Of a DNA stretch of 64,000 nucleotides, positions 1 to 12,783 are shown piece by piece (positions within the stretch are counted from its first letter, which is position 1; each line of letters opens with the position of its first letter). Below the pieces are notes generated by a model that was given only the letters and a program-made list of their open reading frames with translations, searched no databases and had not been told where the DNA came from. Made by a program: the position numbers and the translations under genes. Origin of the DNA: Carallia brachiata (taxonomy: Eukaryota > Streptophyta > Magnoliopsida > Malpighiales > Rhizophoraceae); the NCBI GenBank assembly GCA_021464245.1, contig JADCRB010000016.1:13571440-13635439 (forward strand). Reading direction: 5' to 3'.

Positions 1-269
1 GAATTATTATAATAAAATTTAAAAATATTTTTTTATTTATTTTTTGTTGCAGAAATTAAACGTCTTATTGCACAAATAAATCAGTTAGTTGCATAAAAAA
101 ATTTTCTTATCTTCTCTACGTCTTCTTTTTTACGTCTACGTAACGGGACTCTAAACATAATAATCATGACAATAATAATAAATAAATAAATAAATCATTT
201 CTATTAATGTTTAAAATGTTGGAATCATTCAGCAAATAATACAAGTTAAATCATTATAAAAAGCTATTA
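1..269. other. AT-rich non-coding stretch
   Basis: Mostly A/T runs with no credible reading frame. No gene or RNA signal seen. It ends at the TTA that flanks the MITE-like element beginning at 270. Confidence 0.5.
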
Positions 270-1039
270 GGAGGATGTTTGGTGGTTTTGTTGTTAAGAA
301 GTGCTGTTGTTATCAAAAATTAAAAGGTAGAAAAAAAAAAATATTTGATTACTTTTTTTAAGTGCTGTTGTTGTTAATATCTCCTATAACCTGCTATTGG
401 TTGAAAAAATAAAAATCTCTTATTTTTTCTTTTCATCAGTAGCAGCTGATGAAAAATTAAATTATAAAAATGGCCTTCAACCACACACATTACAACCGCT
501 CTTTCTTTTTATCGCCTGCACACTGTGCAAGAGGTACGCAAATCACAACGCACGAGGTGGAAGGCATTAGATTCCACTCTTCTTGCGAACAATACAATAA
601 ACCAATTTTATTTTATTAAAAATACTTCCAAATGTAAAGTACAGCTGAACAATATTATTTTTTAACATAAAAAATAATAATATTTTTTTCAACATAGTAA
701 TTTATATAACAAAAAATAATATTTTTAAAAACAATAATATTTATTATAAATTATAATTCATTTTAAGTAGCGCATTTAATAAATTTTTATTTACAAATAC
801 ATAAATTAAATTTTTATAATATTAACTTAGAATAACTACATGTAAAAAAATCTATTATAGAAATAAAAAATAAAAATAATTATTTTATTATTTAATCAGT
901 AACAGTTATTATTAATTTAACTAAACAGATTAATTTCATTACAGTAACAACAATAAATAACAATGATTAATAATTAGTAACAACAAATAATAATCAGTAA
1001 CAACAACAATAATAATTAGTAATAATAAAACCAAACACC
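270..1039. mobile_element. Tourist-like MITE (PIF/Harbinger type), about 770 bp
   Basis: The left end carries GATGTTTGGTGGTTTTG and the right end AAAACCAAACACC, which are imperfect inverted repeats. The element is flanked by TTA on both sides (267-269 and 1040-1042), the 3-bp target duplication expected of PIF/Harbinger-derived MITEs. The interior is AT-rich and repetitive, has CAGTAACAACAA-type repeats, and contains a small palindrome around 437-460 (CATCAG...CTGATG). No transposase frame is present, so it would be non-autonomous. Ends and family are inferred from the repeats alone. Confidence 0.55.
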
Positions 1040-1042
1040 TTA

Positions 1043-4000
1043 GATCAGAAAAGCACCATTCCAATTATTTTCAAAGTTTGAAATAATTGAATTAATAATA
1101 TAATTTAAACAATGCCTACCCTTAAATACACCACCCTACTATATACACCCAAAGCTCGAGCTCGCAAGCTTGAAAAGTCCTCGTTGGTGGGTCTGAGTAC
1201 CTACCCCAACAATAAACCGAAAAAAAATGTTTTTTCCTATAAAAGTTTTTTGTATCAACTTGTGGAGGCGGAACCTGAACCAGAAAACACCCGTCAGCGT
1301 ATATTCTTTGTCCACGTTCCTTGAATCTTCACTATTTTTATTTCTTTGTTGTTATATACATGCGCAATCTCACAAATGTACATATGCGCCTTCAAACATT
1401 GTTTTTTTAAAATAAAATTCAATATCACAAAAATTTTTTACAAAATTTTATAAATTTTTTTTAAATTTTAAGTTAATACTAAATCTACTTAAAATTTAAT
1501 TTTAAAAATAAAAGTAAAGTTATCAAAAATTCTTTATTATATCAAAAAACAACTAAATCGTGAAAAATTATAAAAAAACTTTTGTACTATATATATATAT
1601 ATTCACACTTTGTTGGGAATCAAACTTAAGAGCTTTAATTTTAGAACAACTGCATTTAACATCAAGGAAGTAAAAAGGGGCTCAATGAATACATAAAATA
1701 ATAAGAGAGCCTGAGAAAGTGAGAAAGAGAGAGAAGCCAATTAATGATTAATGCAACGAACATCAGTATTTTATACACATGTAAGTCATTTTTTTGGGGT
1801 CCAAAAATCGAAGATAAGAAAGATGGTCGAAGAAAAACCAAAAAATATTAAAGAATTGGAGGTTGATATAAATGTTATTCTAAGACAACTTGCAGATTAG
1901 ATTTGTAAGCCTGAAATAACCATGTGCGATCTAATTATCACTACCCTTCTCACAGGTCTGAAGTTTTGTTTTTCTTTTTTTTTTTTTTTTTTTAATAATC
2001 ACTGTCTCTTATGTTTTGTTTGACAAAGTATAGAAAAAGATAAAAAAAAATAATAAAAAATTACTTTTTATTCATATTTTTTTTATTTATTTTTTATCGA
2101 TCCAAACAATAATTTTTACTTTTCTCTTATAAATTATTATTCATCTTTTTCTCATAATATTTTAATCATTACTTTTTATCAATCATAATATTATTATTAC
2201 CGTATTATTTTATATTCTCTTTCTTTTTTATTTTCTTTCTTACAATCCAAACAAAGCATACACTAAAATTATTTCTTTCTTATGATTGATCTTCTTGGTA
2301 CAGAATTTCCACGCACTATAGCGATCGGCGGTGGTTAGATCCACGGACCTCGTTGTGAAGCAATTATTTCATACAAAAAGTTAAAGAGACTCAAAATATA
2401 TATTATATATTAATTTTTTATTTATGTGAAAGTTTAGTAGATTAAAAAGATAAACAAAAGAAAAATATATCATATATGTAAAATTTTATAATTAAATATG
2501 ATAGAAGTGAGATTTAAATAAAAAATTAATTAATAAAATTATAAGTCGTGATATTATGTCAAGAAATAATTTACATAAAAATTTAAATTATTAATAAAAA
2601 CTCAAAATATATAGTATATATCAAATTAAAAAAAAGCAGAAAAAAAAAGTATAAGAAACATCAATTAATGTGATATTTCTTGCATTACCTTACTCTATAT
2701 TCTCTTACAAATTAAACAAAAAAAATATAAAATTTCTTACAATACGTAAGAAAAAAAAAACATTCTGCGGTGGCAAATAATGTCTAGTTGTGGCCGATTT
2801 TTGTACTTCTTGTGTCATGGATCTTCCTCCATTAGTAACCCCTGCAACTGTACAACATAGCATTCAGTCAATGACAGCAGCCCAATTTGAGCCGATTCCT
2901 AGTAACTTCTCTGCCGCCATATGCAATTATTTTCTTATGACGCGACAGAAATGATATTTGTGCACATTAATCATGTTTCTATGGAAAAAGAAAAACGCGT
3001 TTTATTTTTGAAAAGCACTGTTAAGGCGAGTCACCCAGTTGACTTTAATAACTCAGAAATGCCGAATTTAATAGCCTGGCCAATCAATTAAACATTTTGG
3101 TTGGCGCAATCTAATGTTGAATTTGAATGGTCAATTGGTATGTACAAAAGCGCAAGTTGGCCACCAGATTAGGAGGGAATGAGTTATCAAGAAGAACTAA
3201 ATTTTTTTGACCAAAACAAAAAAAAAGAAGAACTAAATTTTTGCATTAAGTACTATTTTTTTTTTTGAATTTTTAAATGAATTATAAATTTTTGATTTTT
3301 TATGCATATGAGTATTTTTTTTTGATAGAAATTAGTCAATTTGGTAAATACATAGTTTGTCCTAATTGAAATATTATAAAAAAACCCAAATATAGTACTT
3401 AATTATACAATAATATGTTCACGTTTGTGTTTTGCCAAATTTTTTTCTTTTTTTCTACATATAAAATGTAAGAATCCTAAATTCTTATAATAAAAATTTG
3501 TGGTTTTTACTTTTTATACACAATAAAAAGAAGAGAAATACAGTAAAATATATACAAAATGAATTAGTGTTTTTCTAGGATATATTTAAACTTTTTTTAT
3601 ACAGTCTCAATTAAGTTAAATAATATTTCTATCGATGTGATCAAAAAAGAATACAAGATTTAAGACTAAATTAAAAATTTTAAAATTAGTTAGAACTCAA
3701 TTTAAAAAATATCAAAAATTTACGACTTCTTAAGGATTTATCCCGATTAAGCACTGAAATAGTCTACTTGTGCCTTGTCGGTTGGTGGAATTTACGCAGA
3801 GTTGAGAATTGGGAATCAACACACAATATATAATATCTTATCTTTCTACTTCATCTTAGAGTCAATTATATTAAGAAAACAACTGCAAAGAGAAAAAAAA
3901 AAAAAGAAAAGAAAAAATATTAGTGGATATAAAAAAAAAAAACATATATAGATTAGACATGAAGTTGCGAGTTCATATTTTTATAATTTTTTTAAATTTG

Positions 4001-5202
4001 AAATCTTATGCCAAAAAACAGCAATGAAAAAAAGAATATTATAATGTATAATAAACAGAAAAACATGTATAACGACCTATTAAAAAGTAAATTTTACACA
4101 TATTATACATTATTTTATATTTATTGTCTGTTTTACTATATGTGTTTCACATTAATTGTTTTTAGGCAAAATTTCAAATTATTTAAAAAAACATAATTCA
4201 TTTTTTTTATTAAAAAAAACATAATTCTATAAGATATGGTAACTAACACTGCCACGACATTCCAACTCTTCTATCTACATTATTCTCTGTGCAGGTGACG
4301 AGGCTCAAAAAATAAAAGTGAAATCCCCTGTTGAAAGAGAACGAGGGGGTCCCACAGAAAAATTATTTGTTGAGCTGATAATAAAAGCCCTTGTGAGTTT
4401 TGACTGTGGACATATTGGTGATTAAAAAAAAAAAAAAGGATCTTTTAATTTTATTAATGTTTTTACTTGATAAATTTATATTATATAATAATTAGAATTT
4501 ATTTAAAATAATAAAATAAATTTATATAATATAAAATTTTAAAATTCATACAAATTTATTATAGAAAAAAAAATAACAACCTTCAACCAGCACAACCACA
4601 GTGTTCCAGGCAGTTCCAGACTGTTCAAACTATCAATTACCAATAGCCAACCACACGTGTGCTGCTCGGCTTTGCTTCACAAACATGAAGATTGATGACA
4701 AGCCGCCGTGATCATGACGAGTGGCAGACACTAACTCGAATAATAACCGTCAGATCAATCATGATTGGCAACCGTACGTGGTGTTACTTAAAGTGTGTTT
4801 AGAGCGGAAAGAAATTACGAAAAAAGAGAAAAAAGAAAAAATAAATAAAATTATTTAAAATAATATAGAAAGTTAAAAAAATAAAATATGATCAAAGAAA
4901 TAATGAATAGTAATTTATGAGAGAAAAATTAGAGAAAAAATAAAGTTATATAGAATAGTAGAAAATGTGAGAGAAAGAAAATATGGTAAAAAAAATAAAT
5001 AATAATTTGTGAGAGAAAAAATAGAAAAAAAATAAAATTGTTTAGAATAATATAAAAAATGAATAGAAAAAAATAAAAAATAAAAAATAAAAAATAATAA
5101 TAATTATATATTTTTTTTCTTTCTTTTTTCTTGTACACCAAAGATAAAGGGACAGATCTGTAATTTCGTAAAAACCCATCCCGGCCGCCCTAAGGAGCCG
5201 CT
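1043..5202. other. AT-rich intergenic region upstream of the CIPK gene
   Basis: About 4 kb of A/T-rich sequence with homopolymer runs. The short frames here are low-complexity Lys/Asn/Phe-rich translations without family resemblance. A possible small MITE lies at 2010-2260. Purine-rich repetitive DNA at about 4795-5140 (GAGAAAAAAT-type repeats) looks like another degenerate foldback element. No RNA gene was recognised. Confidence 0.5.
2010..2260. mobile_element. Possible small MITE with TATGTTTTGTTTG-type ends
   Basis: The left end reads TATGTTTTGTTTGACAAAG. The right end, reverse complemented, reads TATGCTTTGTTTGGATTG, giving imperfect terminal inverted repeats of about 13-18 bp around a 250-bp AT-rich core with no frame. 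No convincing target duplication was identified, so the call is tentative. Confidence 0.35.
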
Positions 5203-5209
5203 ATATAAT
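5203..5209 (+). promoter_or_regulatory. Candidate TATA box for the CIPK6-like gene
   Basis: TATATAA lies within a locally GC-richer stretch that follows long AT-rich DNA, about 365 bp upstream of the CIPK start codon. A transcript starting about 30 bp downstream would have a leader of roughly 335 nt. This rests on motif and position only. Confidence 0.45.
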
Positions 5210-5323
5210 CAGTAGTAGTGAAACCAGACCAGAGATCCGCAACAGAGAAAAAAAAAAAAAAATTGGCCCGTATAGTGATAAAATCTCCCAGAAAACCCTA
5301 AAATTTACTCATCGTCCCGGGGA

Positions 5324-5466
5324 ATGCGGAAAGATGAGAGAATCTTCGCTGACAAATCCTGAGCTGTGTGGCCGTGCCAAGAGGGCGGTCGGCGGCCGGA
5401 ATTGCCACCGGAAGCATGTGGAAGACGGGTGACCAATCACACCACACAACGTATCTCTCTCTCTAA
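5324..5466 (+). promoter_or_regulatory. Cluster of three upstream ORFs in the CIPK6 leader
   Basis: Between the candidate TATA box and the CIPK start there are three short ATG-initiated frames: 5324-5362 (12 codons plus stop), 5334-5432 (32 codons plus stop) and 5416-5466 (16 codons plus stop). All close before the main ATG at 5573. If the leader is unspliced, scanning ribosomes meet them first, which could lower or condition kinase translation. A leader intron or a later transcription start would remove them. Confidence 0.4.
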
Positions 5467-5572
5467 AATTCATCGTTTCTCAAATTTGTCGCGGAAACTC
5501 AGCTCCAAATTCGGTTCTATCCGCAAAATTCTGACACCCTTTTGGAAAAAGTTGCAATCTTTGAAGTGAAAG

Positions 5573-6898
5573 ATGGGAGAGAGAAGCAGAGTCGACGGCC
5601 AGCCGACGCTACTCCACGGAAGATACGAACTTGGCCGGATGTTGGGCCACGGAACTTTTGCCAAGGTCTATCATGCCCGTAGCTTGCAGACCGGAAAGAG
5701 CGTGGCTATGAAAGTGGTTGGCAAAGAAAAGATGATCAAAGTCGGGATGATGGAGCAAGTCAAGAGGGAGATTTCGGTGATGAAGATGGTAAAGCACCCG
5801 AATATTGTGGAGTTACACGAGGTGATGGCGAGTAAGTCGAAGATCTATTTTGCCATGGAACTTGTTCGGGGCGGAGAATTGTTCTCCAAAATTGCCAGAG
5901 GTCGTTTGAGAGAGAACATGGCCAGAGTTTATTTCCAGCAATTGATTTCCGCCATCGATTTTTGCCACAGCCGCGGGGTCTATCATCGTGATTTGAAGCC
6001 GGAAAATTTGCTGCTAGATGAAGATGGGAACTTGAAGGTGACGGATTTCGGGCTCAGCGCGTTTTCGGAGCACTTGAAGCAGGACGGTTTGTTGCACACA
6101 ACCTGCGGCACGCCGGCCTATGTTGCTCCGGAGGTGATCGAGAAAAAAGGGTACGACGGAGCCAAAGCAGATCTTTGGTCTTGTGGGGTGATTCTTTATG
6201 TTCTGCTTGCTGGCTTCTTGCCGTTTCAAGATGATAACATTGTTGCAATGTATCGGAAGATCCACAGAGGTGACTTCAAGTGCCCGCCTTGGTTCTCTTC
6301 CGAGGCTCGCCGGTTAATTACAAAGCTGCTTGATCCGAATCCGAGCACGAGAATCACAATAGCCAAGATCATGGACTCGTCTTGGTTTAAGAAATCGGTG
6401 CCCAAGACGGTTTTAACCAAAGGGGAGATGGAATTCGATGCTTTCGAGGGGGAGGGTGATAAAGATAGAAATGGGGACAAATCCAAGCAGCAACCGGAGA
6501 CATTGAATGCTTTTCACATAATATCTTTGTCGGAAGGGTTCGATTTGTCGCCTTTGTTTGAGGAGAAGAAGAGGGAGGAGAAAGAGGAGCTGAGGTTCGC
6601 GACAACTAGGCCTGCCAGCAGCGTGATTTCGAAACTGGAGGAGGTGGCCAAGGCGGGGAGGTTCAGCGTCAAGAAGAGCGAAACCAAAGTGAAGTTGCAA
6701 GGACAGGAGATTGGCAGAAAGGGAAAATTGGCCATCGGTGCCGAGATTTTTGCGGTTACGCCGTCGTTGGTGGTGGTGGAGGTGAAGAAAGATAATGGGG
6801 ATACCCTGGAATACAACCAGTTCTGCAGTAAAGAGCTGAGACCGGCGCTTAAGGACATTGTCTGGACGTCGCCGGCCGAGAACTCTACCCTTGCTTGA
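5573..6898 (+). CDS. CIPK6: CBL-interacting protein kinase, CIPK6-like (SnRK3 family), intronless
   Basis: A 441-residue Ser/Thr kinase of the CIPK/SnRK3 family, which acts with calcineurin B-like calcium sensors in ion-transport and stress signalling. The N-terminal kinase domain (about 18-272) has the glycine-rich loop GHGTFAKV (25-32), ATP-binding Lys47, catalytic HRDLKPEN (Asp140), DFG (158-160) and APE (185-187). The C-terminal half has the NAF/FISL motif for CBL binding (Asn312-Ala313-Phe314, followed by [15 protein letters not shown]), then an RFATTRP stretch that begins the PPI/phosphatase-interaction region. The whole protein is one uninterrupted exon, as in the intronless clade containing Arabidopsis CIPK6, which it matches closely from memory along its length. 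The start at 5573 is chosen because it gives the family-typical MGERS... N-terminus before the kinase domain. All catalytic residues are present, so it should be an active kinase. The ortholog name is inferred from remembered family sequences, without an alignment. Confidence 0.93.
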   Translation: MGERSRVDGQPTLLHGRYELGRMLGHGTFAKVYHARSLQTGKSVAMKVVGKEKMIKVGMMEQVKREISVMKMVKHPNIVELHEVMASKSKIYFAMELVRGGELFSKIARGRLRENMARVYFQQLISAIDFCHSRGVYHRDLKPENLLLDEDGNLKVTDFGLSAFSEHLKQDGLLHTTCGTPAYVAPEVIEKKGYDGAKADLWSCGVILYVLLAGFLPFQDDNIVAMYRKIHRGDFKCPPWFSSEARRLITKLLDPNPSTRITIAKIMDSSWFKKSVPKTVLTKGEMEFDAFEGEGDKDRNGDKSKQQPETLNAFHIISLSEGFDLSPLFEEKKREEKEELRFATTRPASSVISKLEEVAKAGRFSVKKSETKVKLQGQEIGRKGKLAIGAEIFAVTPSLVVVEVKKDNGDTLEYNQFCSKELRPALKDIVWTSPAENSTLA

Positions 6899-8800
6899 AA
6901 TGTGATTATGAGAAAATGCAATTGGTTTGGTTGTTAATTATTGTTGTGGGTTTTTTTTTATTTGAAAATTCAAATGGGAATTCGATCAAGACACAATTTG
7001 GTCTCTCTGTTATTAATTCATGCTTTATGTTCTTGTTTGATTTGGTAAAAGATTGGTCTGTGAGTCATTCATTCGGATGCAATTTGTGCTCTTTTTGAGA
7101 CATTTTGTACAAAAGTTTATGTGTGCAAAGTTGGATTGTTGTGCTATTTTGTTTCTCACTTCTGCTTTGGTCCTTTTTTTTTTTTTTATAGCTTTTTTAG
7201 CCTGTCTTTTCCTTCTCCTGTTCTTTTTCGGTTGTCATCAGTTACGGTGATGGCCCAAAACCATGTCTTCCTGACCATTGTTTTATGAAATGGTATCCGT
7301 AGAAAGCAATTGGTGGGAACCAAATTTGGTTGGATCTCTGGAATTTGCTCAGATTTTTGTTTTTTGACAGTCTAGTACCTTGTCCTTGAACTGAACCATA
7401 TGAATTTTGAAATATGAATGTGTCAGTCGCAACTATTCCTGTAATATTTTATGTTATTAGTTAATTCTAACTAAAATTTGAATTTAAATTATTAATTATA
7501 TAGATAAATCTTAATACTAATTACATTATAATTCAAGTATTAATTTTAGAATGGAGGGCTCCTCTCCCTAGACTTTGGATTGCCTAAGGGAAGTCCAAGC
7601 TGATTGTAAATATCATATGTTCTTACTTTATGCTGGAATATTGGCCAAAATTGCAAAACAATTTTATATATAATATATAATTATTTTACGTATATTTTAC
7701 GTCTATTCACCTTTTACGTTCGGATTCCTTAGCACTTTATAGGGTGTGCCCTTATTGTTCTTGATGGCTACTTTATCAGTTTAGCCAGTCTGCTAACCTA
7801 TCTGATCACCGCTACACCTGCACGTTTTCTCCTGGTTCAATTGCTTGAGCATATTTGATGTAGGAACTAACGAATAATTAAAAAATTCACCTAAAAATAA
7901 AAAAATTACGAGAATTTAGTTATAATAAACGTAAAAATTTACTTGTAAAATATAAAAATTCACTTATAAAATACTCTAAAATCAGTAATTAATTTTTATA
8001 AGTAATACCTAAATAATAAAACTAATATTAAAATCTATTTATAGAGATAGAGTGGCTAGACTAATTATGAATAGAATTCGAAATCGACTAAAAATATAAT
8101 TTTAAACATATTAACTAAGTAAGAATATAAGTCGTAATATGATTTTAATTAGAAAATATTCTAAATAATATAATATCTAATTTAATAAAATATAAAATAT
8201 AAATATTACTATAAGATATAAATAAATTTTTAAATAATAAAAATCTTCTTTCCTTATTCCCTATCAAAATTTCAAGGAATAGCTAATGTTCAGACTAAAA
8301 TCTACTTGCATTTTCTCTTTTTTTTTTTTTGTTACAAGGGAGGGATAAACCCAAAAGAAAAGACTTATTTAAAGAACCACATTGCGCCAAAAAGCCACCC
8401 CGCACATGTCCTTATAGATAAAGGACCTATCCACTTGCATTTTCTCTTTGGTTTCATCTTATTTGTGCCCGTCCGTTCCCCCGACATCACTATTTTTAAA
8501 ATGGTTATACAGCAACATCGTACATGAGTGGAACTCAATTAAATACAATTAAAGTTATTGAAGGAAAATCAATAATACCTTATTTCCGCTAATCTTAAAC
8601 TAACAGGAATTAGATTGCATTTTTTCTAATTGATTGCAGCCAAGTTGTCTATGTAAAAACTGCCAAATTTGCTTTAAGCATGTTGAATGGCAAATTGACA
8701 ATTGAAAACCTTGTACTGATTACATGCTTAAAAATTGCTTAACGAAGTTCATAATATGAATTTAATCGTGCATAATTTGTATGTTATAATTGTAATGCTT

Positions 8801-8842
<42 letters not shown>

Positions 8843-11634
8843 TTATTTATTTTTTTTTTATGTGGGGGGAGGATTTTGATTGATGGGCATTTTCTTGATG
8901 ATTGATTAATAAAATCTTTATTAAATTTGTTTTACGAACTAATTGATTAATTGACACCATATAATTTGGTGCGGGTTGCAATGGACGATGCAACTGTACG
9001 CACAACATGGATTTTCCAACAAAATTAGCATCAATTATAGCCTTAAACAATATAAGACCCCAATAATTGATGGTCTTATCAAACCGACCAAGAATCATGG
9101 GCCATGACGTTGTTTTTGTCCGATCTTTTAGATTGAGCGAGTGAAAAGGCCATCCATTTAGGTCCTAATTAACCGGTGGGAACCCACACTTTCATTATTG
9201 GTAAATCAGTTGGCTCGTTTGTCGTTTTACACGGCATTTAAATTTTTTTTTTTTTAAAAAAGAGAGAACTCAATAACAATAGAAATCATTAGAAGCGGTG
9301 GTCTTTAACTAAAAAATTTAGAGTTATCATACCTCATCCTTCTGCTGAGCTATCATATCTAAAAAAAATAATAAGAATAATAAGTATTGAGGACAATTAT
9401 GAAAAATGGGACTATAAAAAAAAAGAAATGGATTAAAAGACTAAGCGGGCCAACCATGGGCCCAGTCCATAATTCTACGTTATCCCATGGAGGCCGACCA
9501 TTAATGGTTTCATGTCTTGTTTGTCTGGATTGACCGTAAGCTGGCTCTTACTAAGCCGTTGGGACTCTGTGTGTTTCATGAGGCACCGTTGCTGGCCAAG
9601 TCTTTGTTGTGGCAAGATGTCATCGGGGTTAGCTAGCCCTGTGCTGTGGTGCTTAATTAATGTATCTAGGCTCTAAAGCCTCCCTTTGGACCCAAAAAAA
9701 AAAAAAAAAAAAAGGTCAGATCCAATCATCTATTACATTGTTAGATGAGATTGGCACCTTGCAAATGTTAATCATGCAACATAAGACTATTTTTTGCATA
9801 AGCTTATGTTATTGGCACATGAAGACTCCAGCAGAGAGCATGTAAACCAAACAATTGATCTTAAAAACAAATTGATACTAATTCTGCAAGTGCAAAAATT
9901 TTTGACCGATTACATGTTCCAGCCATTTTCTATTGCTTTTTCGTTGATCTTTTTTTTTGTATTTGGAAAGAAATTTGTTCTATTGATATCTTTTCACTGT
10001 GTTTAAAAGTTAAGCTGTTAAGTGAAGGATATGATATGAATTATATATTAATTCTATCATATCTCTTCGTATGAAAGTTGGTTGGACTGAAAGTGCAAAT
10101 AAATAGCAGACCTGTCACAATTTAATTCGAAAAATCAGAGTTGCGTGGTTTGACCACAAAATTCCTCCGTAACAAAATTCGTAATATCATGTTAAGAAAT
10201 CATTCAATCCAAGTAAAGTAAAGATCATGTATTAAACTCTATCTGGAAAGCATTGTTTTTGGCCTTGATGATGGTAAACGACGCGGTTTCCGGCTAACTA
10301 TATTTCAACACATCCACAAGCTCAATTCTAATTAAACGCATCTCCTTCATCAACTTTTCCTAAACTAATGTACTGCACGTCGTTTAGAAAGGACATAGCC
10401 TTTCTAAACGATATTTCGGTAGTCGGCACCCAAGATATCTCACGAACGGCAGTTAGCTGGCGAGTCCGTTTGGGCGAGAGACCGCCAACAGTTGCGGCTT
10501 GGCCGACGAGTCGGTGACAACGAGTGGATGAGCAGCAGAGCGGCGGTACATATAGATGTACTTCACTTATAAGTTGGTGAATATGTATATAGCAATAATA
10601 CTTGAAATGATAATAATACTTGAAATGATAATTTAGTTGGTGATTTAGTATATATTTCTTATATTAGTTTAAGTTTGAGTCTTTTCGTTGTTGTCTGCTC
10701 CAAATAAACGAAGATTTATGGGAGAGCACGACATTAAATTTCAAACTCGTTAACACTTAAAACTCGAGAAAGAGGATACAATTTGCAAAGAGATTGTGAA
10801 TTCCTTCAAGTTGTTGGCGTTGTATTAAAAAGAAATGGTCATTACACAAAATTCACCTGTAAATCTCCTAATTAACTAATAACAAACTATTCGCGGAAGA
10901 TTGTAGAATTTTAACTTATCGCATGCATTTTTTGTCCTAAACTGTTGGTTAAATCCCACCAGTTTCCAGTTAATTTGAACATGAATTGAATCATTTACCA
11001 AAAAAAGAAAAAAAAAAGGCAAAGACAGCAGACGCCTAAAAATTAGGGTTTCATCAATGCTAAGGTATGTGAACACTGTACATTATAGTAATATATCCAA
11101 CTTATTATAGAATTGGTTTTGGGTTCACAAAGTATATATACCTGGTTTAATTTGGATTCAGTGTATTGATTTCAGCTTCGACCATAACCGAGAAATGGCA
11201 CTATTTCTGTCAAGATAAGACAGAAATGAGGTCATTAAAGGACAAGAAACATTACCAAATCACCGGTGGTCCGTGACCAAATGTAAAATTTTAGATAAAA
11301 AATGTTACTTATAATTATGTTCCTCTGCCAATTGAACTTAAAAAAAAACCCCCCCAAAAAAAAAAAAAGCAAAAGAGAGAGAGAGTCACTTTAAATTATT
11401 GAGAAGGCCATGCTAAAATGTTGGCCAAAGTATTTCATAGTCCATGTTAGGGACAGGTCATAGTTGTAGGAATCCCAAGGAACAGAAAAACAAGTAGGGC
11501 AATGTTGCAGCTCAATGACAAAAAGAATGAGCCATCAGTAGTAGGTTCTAAAAGACATCACCAGAGGAAAAGGAACTCAAACAATGAGGTGGATGGAGAA
11601 ACTGAGAGAACCTTATGAGAGATATTCAACCGTT
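6899..11634. other. Intergenic region between CIPK6-like and RAV-like genes
   Basis: About 4.7 kb. The first few hundred bases after the CIPK stop are probably its T-rich 3' UTR. The rest is AT-rich with homopolymer runs (for example a poly-A run at about 9694-9713) and an AT dinucleotide repeat at 8803-8838. A GC-richer patch at about 10380-10550 has no coding frame. Short frames show no family resemblance. No RNA gene found. Confidence 0.5.
8803..8838. repeat. (AT)n microsatellite
   Basis: A simple AT dinucleotide repeat of about 36 bp followed by ATTT units. Likely length-polymorphic. Confidence 0.85.
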
Positions 11635-12663
11635 TCAGACAATTTGCACGCCGAAAAGCTTGAAACCCTTCCTCTCCTGATCGCGTGTTGCATTGACTCC
11701 ACCAATCAATCCAGCTCCCTGCATCTTCTTTTCGAAGAAGTCGGCATCCATAGCACATTTGCCAAGCTGCATCTGCATCCCCACTTCCATTGCAGCAACT
11801 TGATTGTCCCCAATATTGTTCACGTCGATCATGTAGAAAGTTTGAGTAGCTTTCCCATTTTCCCTGCACTCGCACAAGCAGAAAGCAATGGTGTCGTTGG
11901 CTTTCAGCTTCTTTTCCTTCACGAACCGGTTCCAGCCCCTCGTGAAGACATAACTCTGGCTGCTACTCCAGTAGCAATATCGAAACTTCCACAACTTCAT
12001 GGACCTGTCGTAGAATTCTAGCTGCACATCATCCAACTTGATGACAGCTGCATTGTCTTCATCACCTCCAGGAAGGCATGGGAAAAAATTAGTGGCATAC
12101 TTCTTTGGGATGACCAGTCTATTTAGTTTACCAACATCACTTGGGGTTAGCTCCTTTTGAAACAGCTGCTTGCAAGTCAGCCCTCTGTTGCTATGTGCCT
12201 TCGCGAGCTTAAGGCTAAGTTCGGTTTCCATGTTGTTGAATTGGGACCTCATAAATTCCTCAAACTTGGACCAATAAGTACCATCCTTGATCATGTGAAG
12301 CACGGCTTCAACGCTATAGTGACTTTGAAATTTACTCTCTTCAACGGTGATGTTGGTCAAGGGGAAGTTCCTGTGACCATCTCTTCTCCGCAGCTTTATC
12401 GCTGCACTGTCATAAGCCATAGCTGCCTCCTTTTCACACTTGAAGGTGCCGAGCCATATTCGTTGGTGATTGGCATATATTTGGCAGCCCCAATGCCCAT
12501 TTTGCTGTGGCACAACACCTTTGAATCTGGAAGAACTGATATTGCTTCCATAACAGGCGCGCTTGTGCAGTGGAGATAGCCGAGTGACGCTGTTTGAATC
12601 AGAAACTCCTTCGATCGCTGACATTTCGCCATTTGTAATCTTGCTCTGAATTTCTTCCTCCAT
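11635..12663 (-). CDS. RAV-like AP2/ERF plus B3 domain transcription factor
   Basis: A 342-residue protein if translation starts at the ATG at 12663 (MEEEIQSK...). The frame stays open 40 codons further upstream to 12783, but that extension is hydrophobic (FLFDLV, FLFLASL) and unlike family N-termini, so the internal ATG is preferred. An AP2 domain (about 45-101; SSRFKGV...W...WLGTF...AAMAYDSAAIKLRR) is followed by a B3 DNA-binding domain (about 166-275; LFQKELTPSDVGKLNRLVIPKKYA). The protein ends with KLFGV (335-339), the R/KLFGV repression motif known from RAV/TEMPRANILLO proteins. RAV factors bind CAACA and CACCTG elements and repress targets such as FT in Arabidopsis. The layout resembles the At1g50680/At1g51120 subgroup. 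No intron is evident, which is usual for RAV genes. Function is inferred from the domains. Confidence 0.92.
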   Translation of the reverse strand: MEEEIQSKITNGEMSAIEGVSDSNSVTRLSPLHKRACYGSNISSSRFKGVVPQQNGHWGCQIYANHQRIWLGTFKCEKEAAMAYDSAAIKLRRRDGHRNFPLTNITVEESKFQSHYSVEAVLHMIKDGTYWSKFEEFMRSQFNNMETELSLKLAKAHSNRGLTCKQLFQKELTPSDVGKLNRLVIPKKYATNFFPCLPGGDEDNAAVIKLDDVQLEFYDRSMKLWKFRYCYWSSSQSYVFTRGWNRFVKEKKLKANDTIAFCLCECRENGKATQTFYMIDVNNIGDNQVAAMEVGMQMQLGKCAMDADFFEKKMQGAGLIGGVNATRDQERKGFKLFGVQIV

Positions 12664-12783
12664 TGTATTCCTGAGGAGGAGGACTTGCAGCGGTTTAAGG
12701 CTAGCTAAGAACAAGAACATTATAAAATCTGAAGACACTGAATCTACACCATTAACCAAGTCAAAAAGAAAATATATTGGCAA

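Noticed and set aside
4929..5141. A 70-codon minus-strand Phe/Tyr-rich frame
   Set aside because: It is the translation of purine-rich repetitive DNA with no protein character.
6226..6921. Minus-strand frames overlapping the CIPK gene
   Set aside because: They are antisense shadows of a well-supported kinase CDS.
11584..12579. Plus-strand frames over the AP2-B3 gene
   Set aside because: They are antisense shadows of the RAV-like CDS; no independent domain.
12664..12783. N-terminal extension of the RAV-like protein
   Set aside because: The frame is open, but the 40 extra residues are hydrophobic and unlike RAV N-termini; the ATG at 12663 is a better start.
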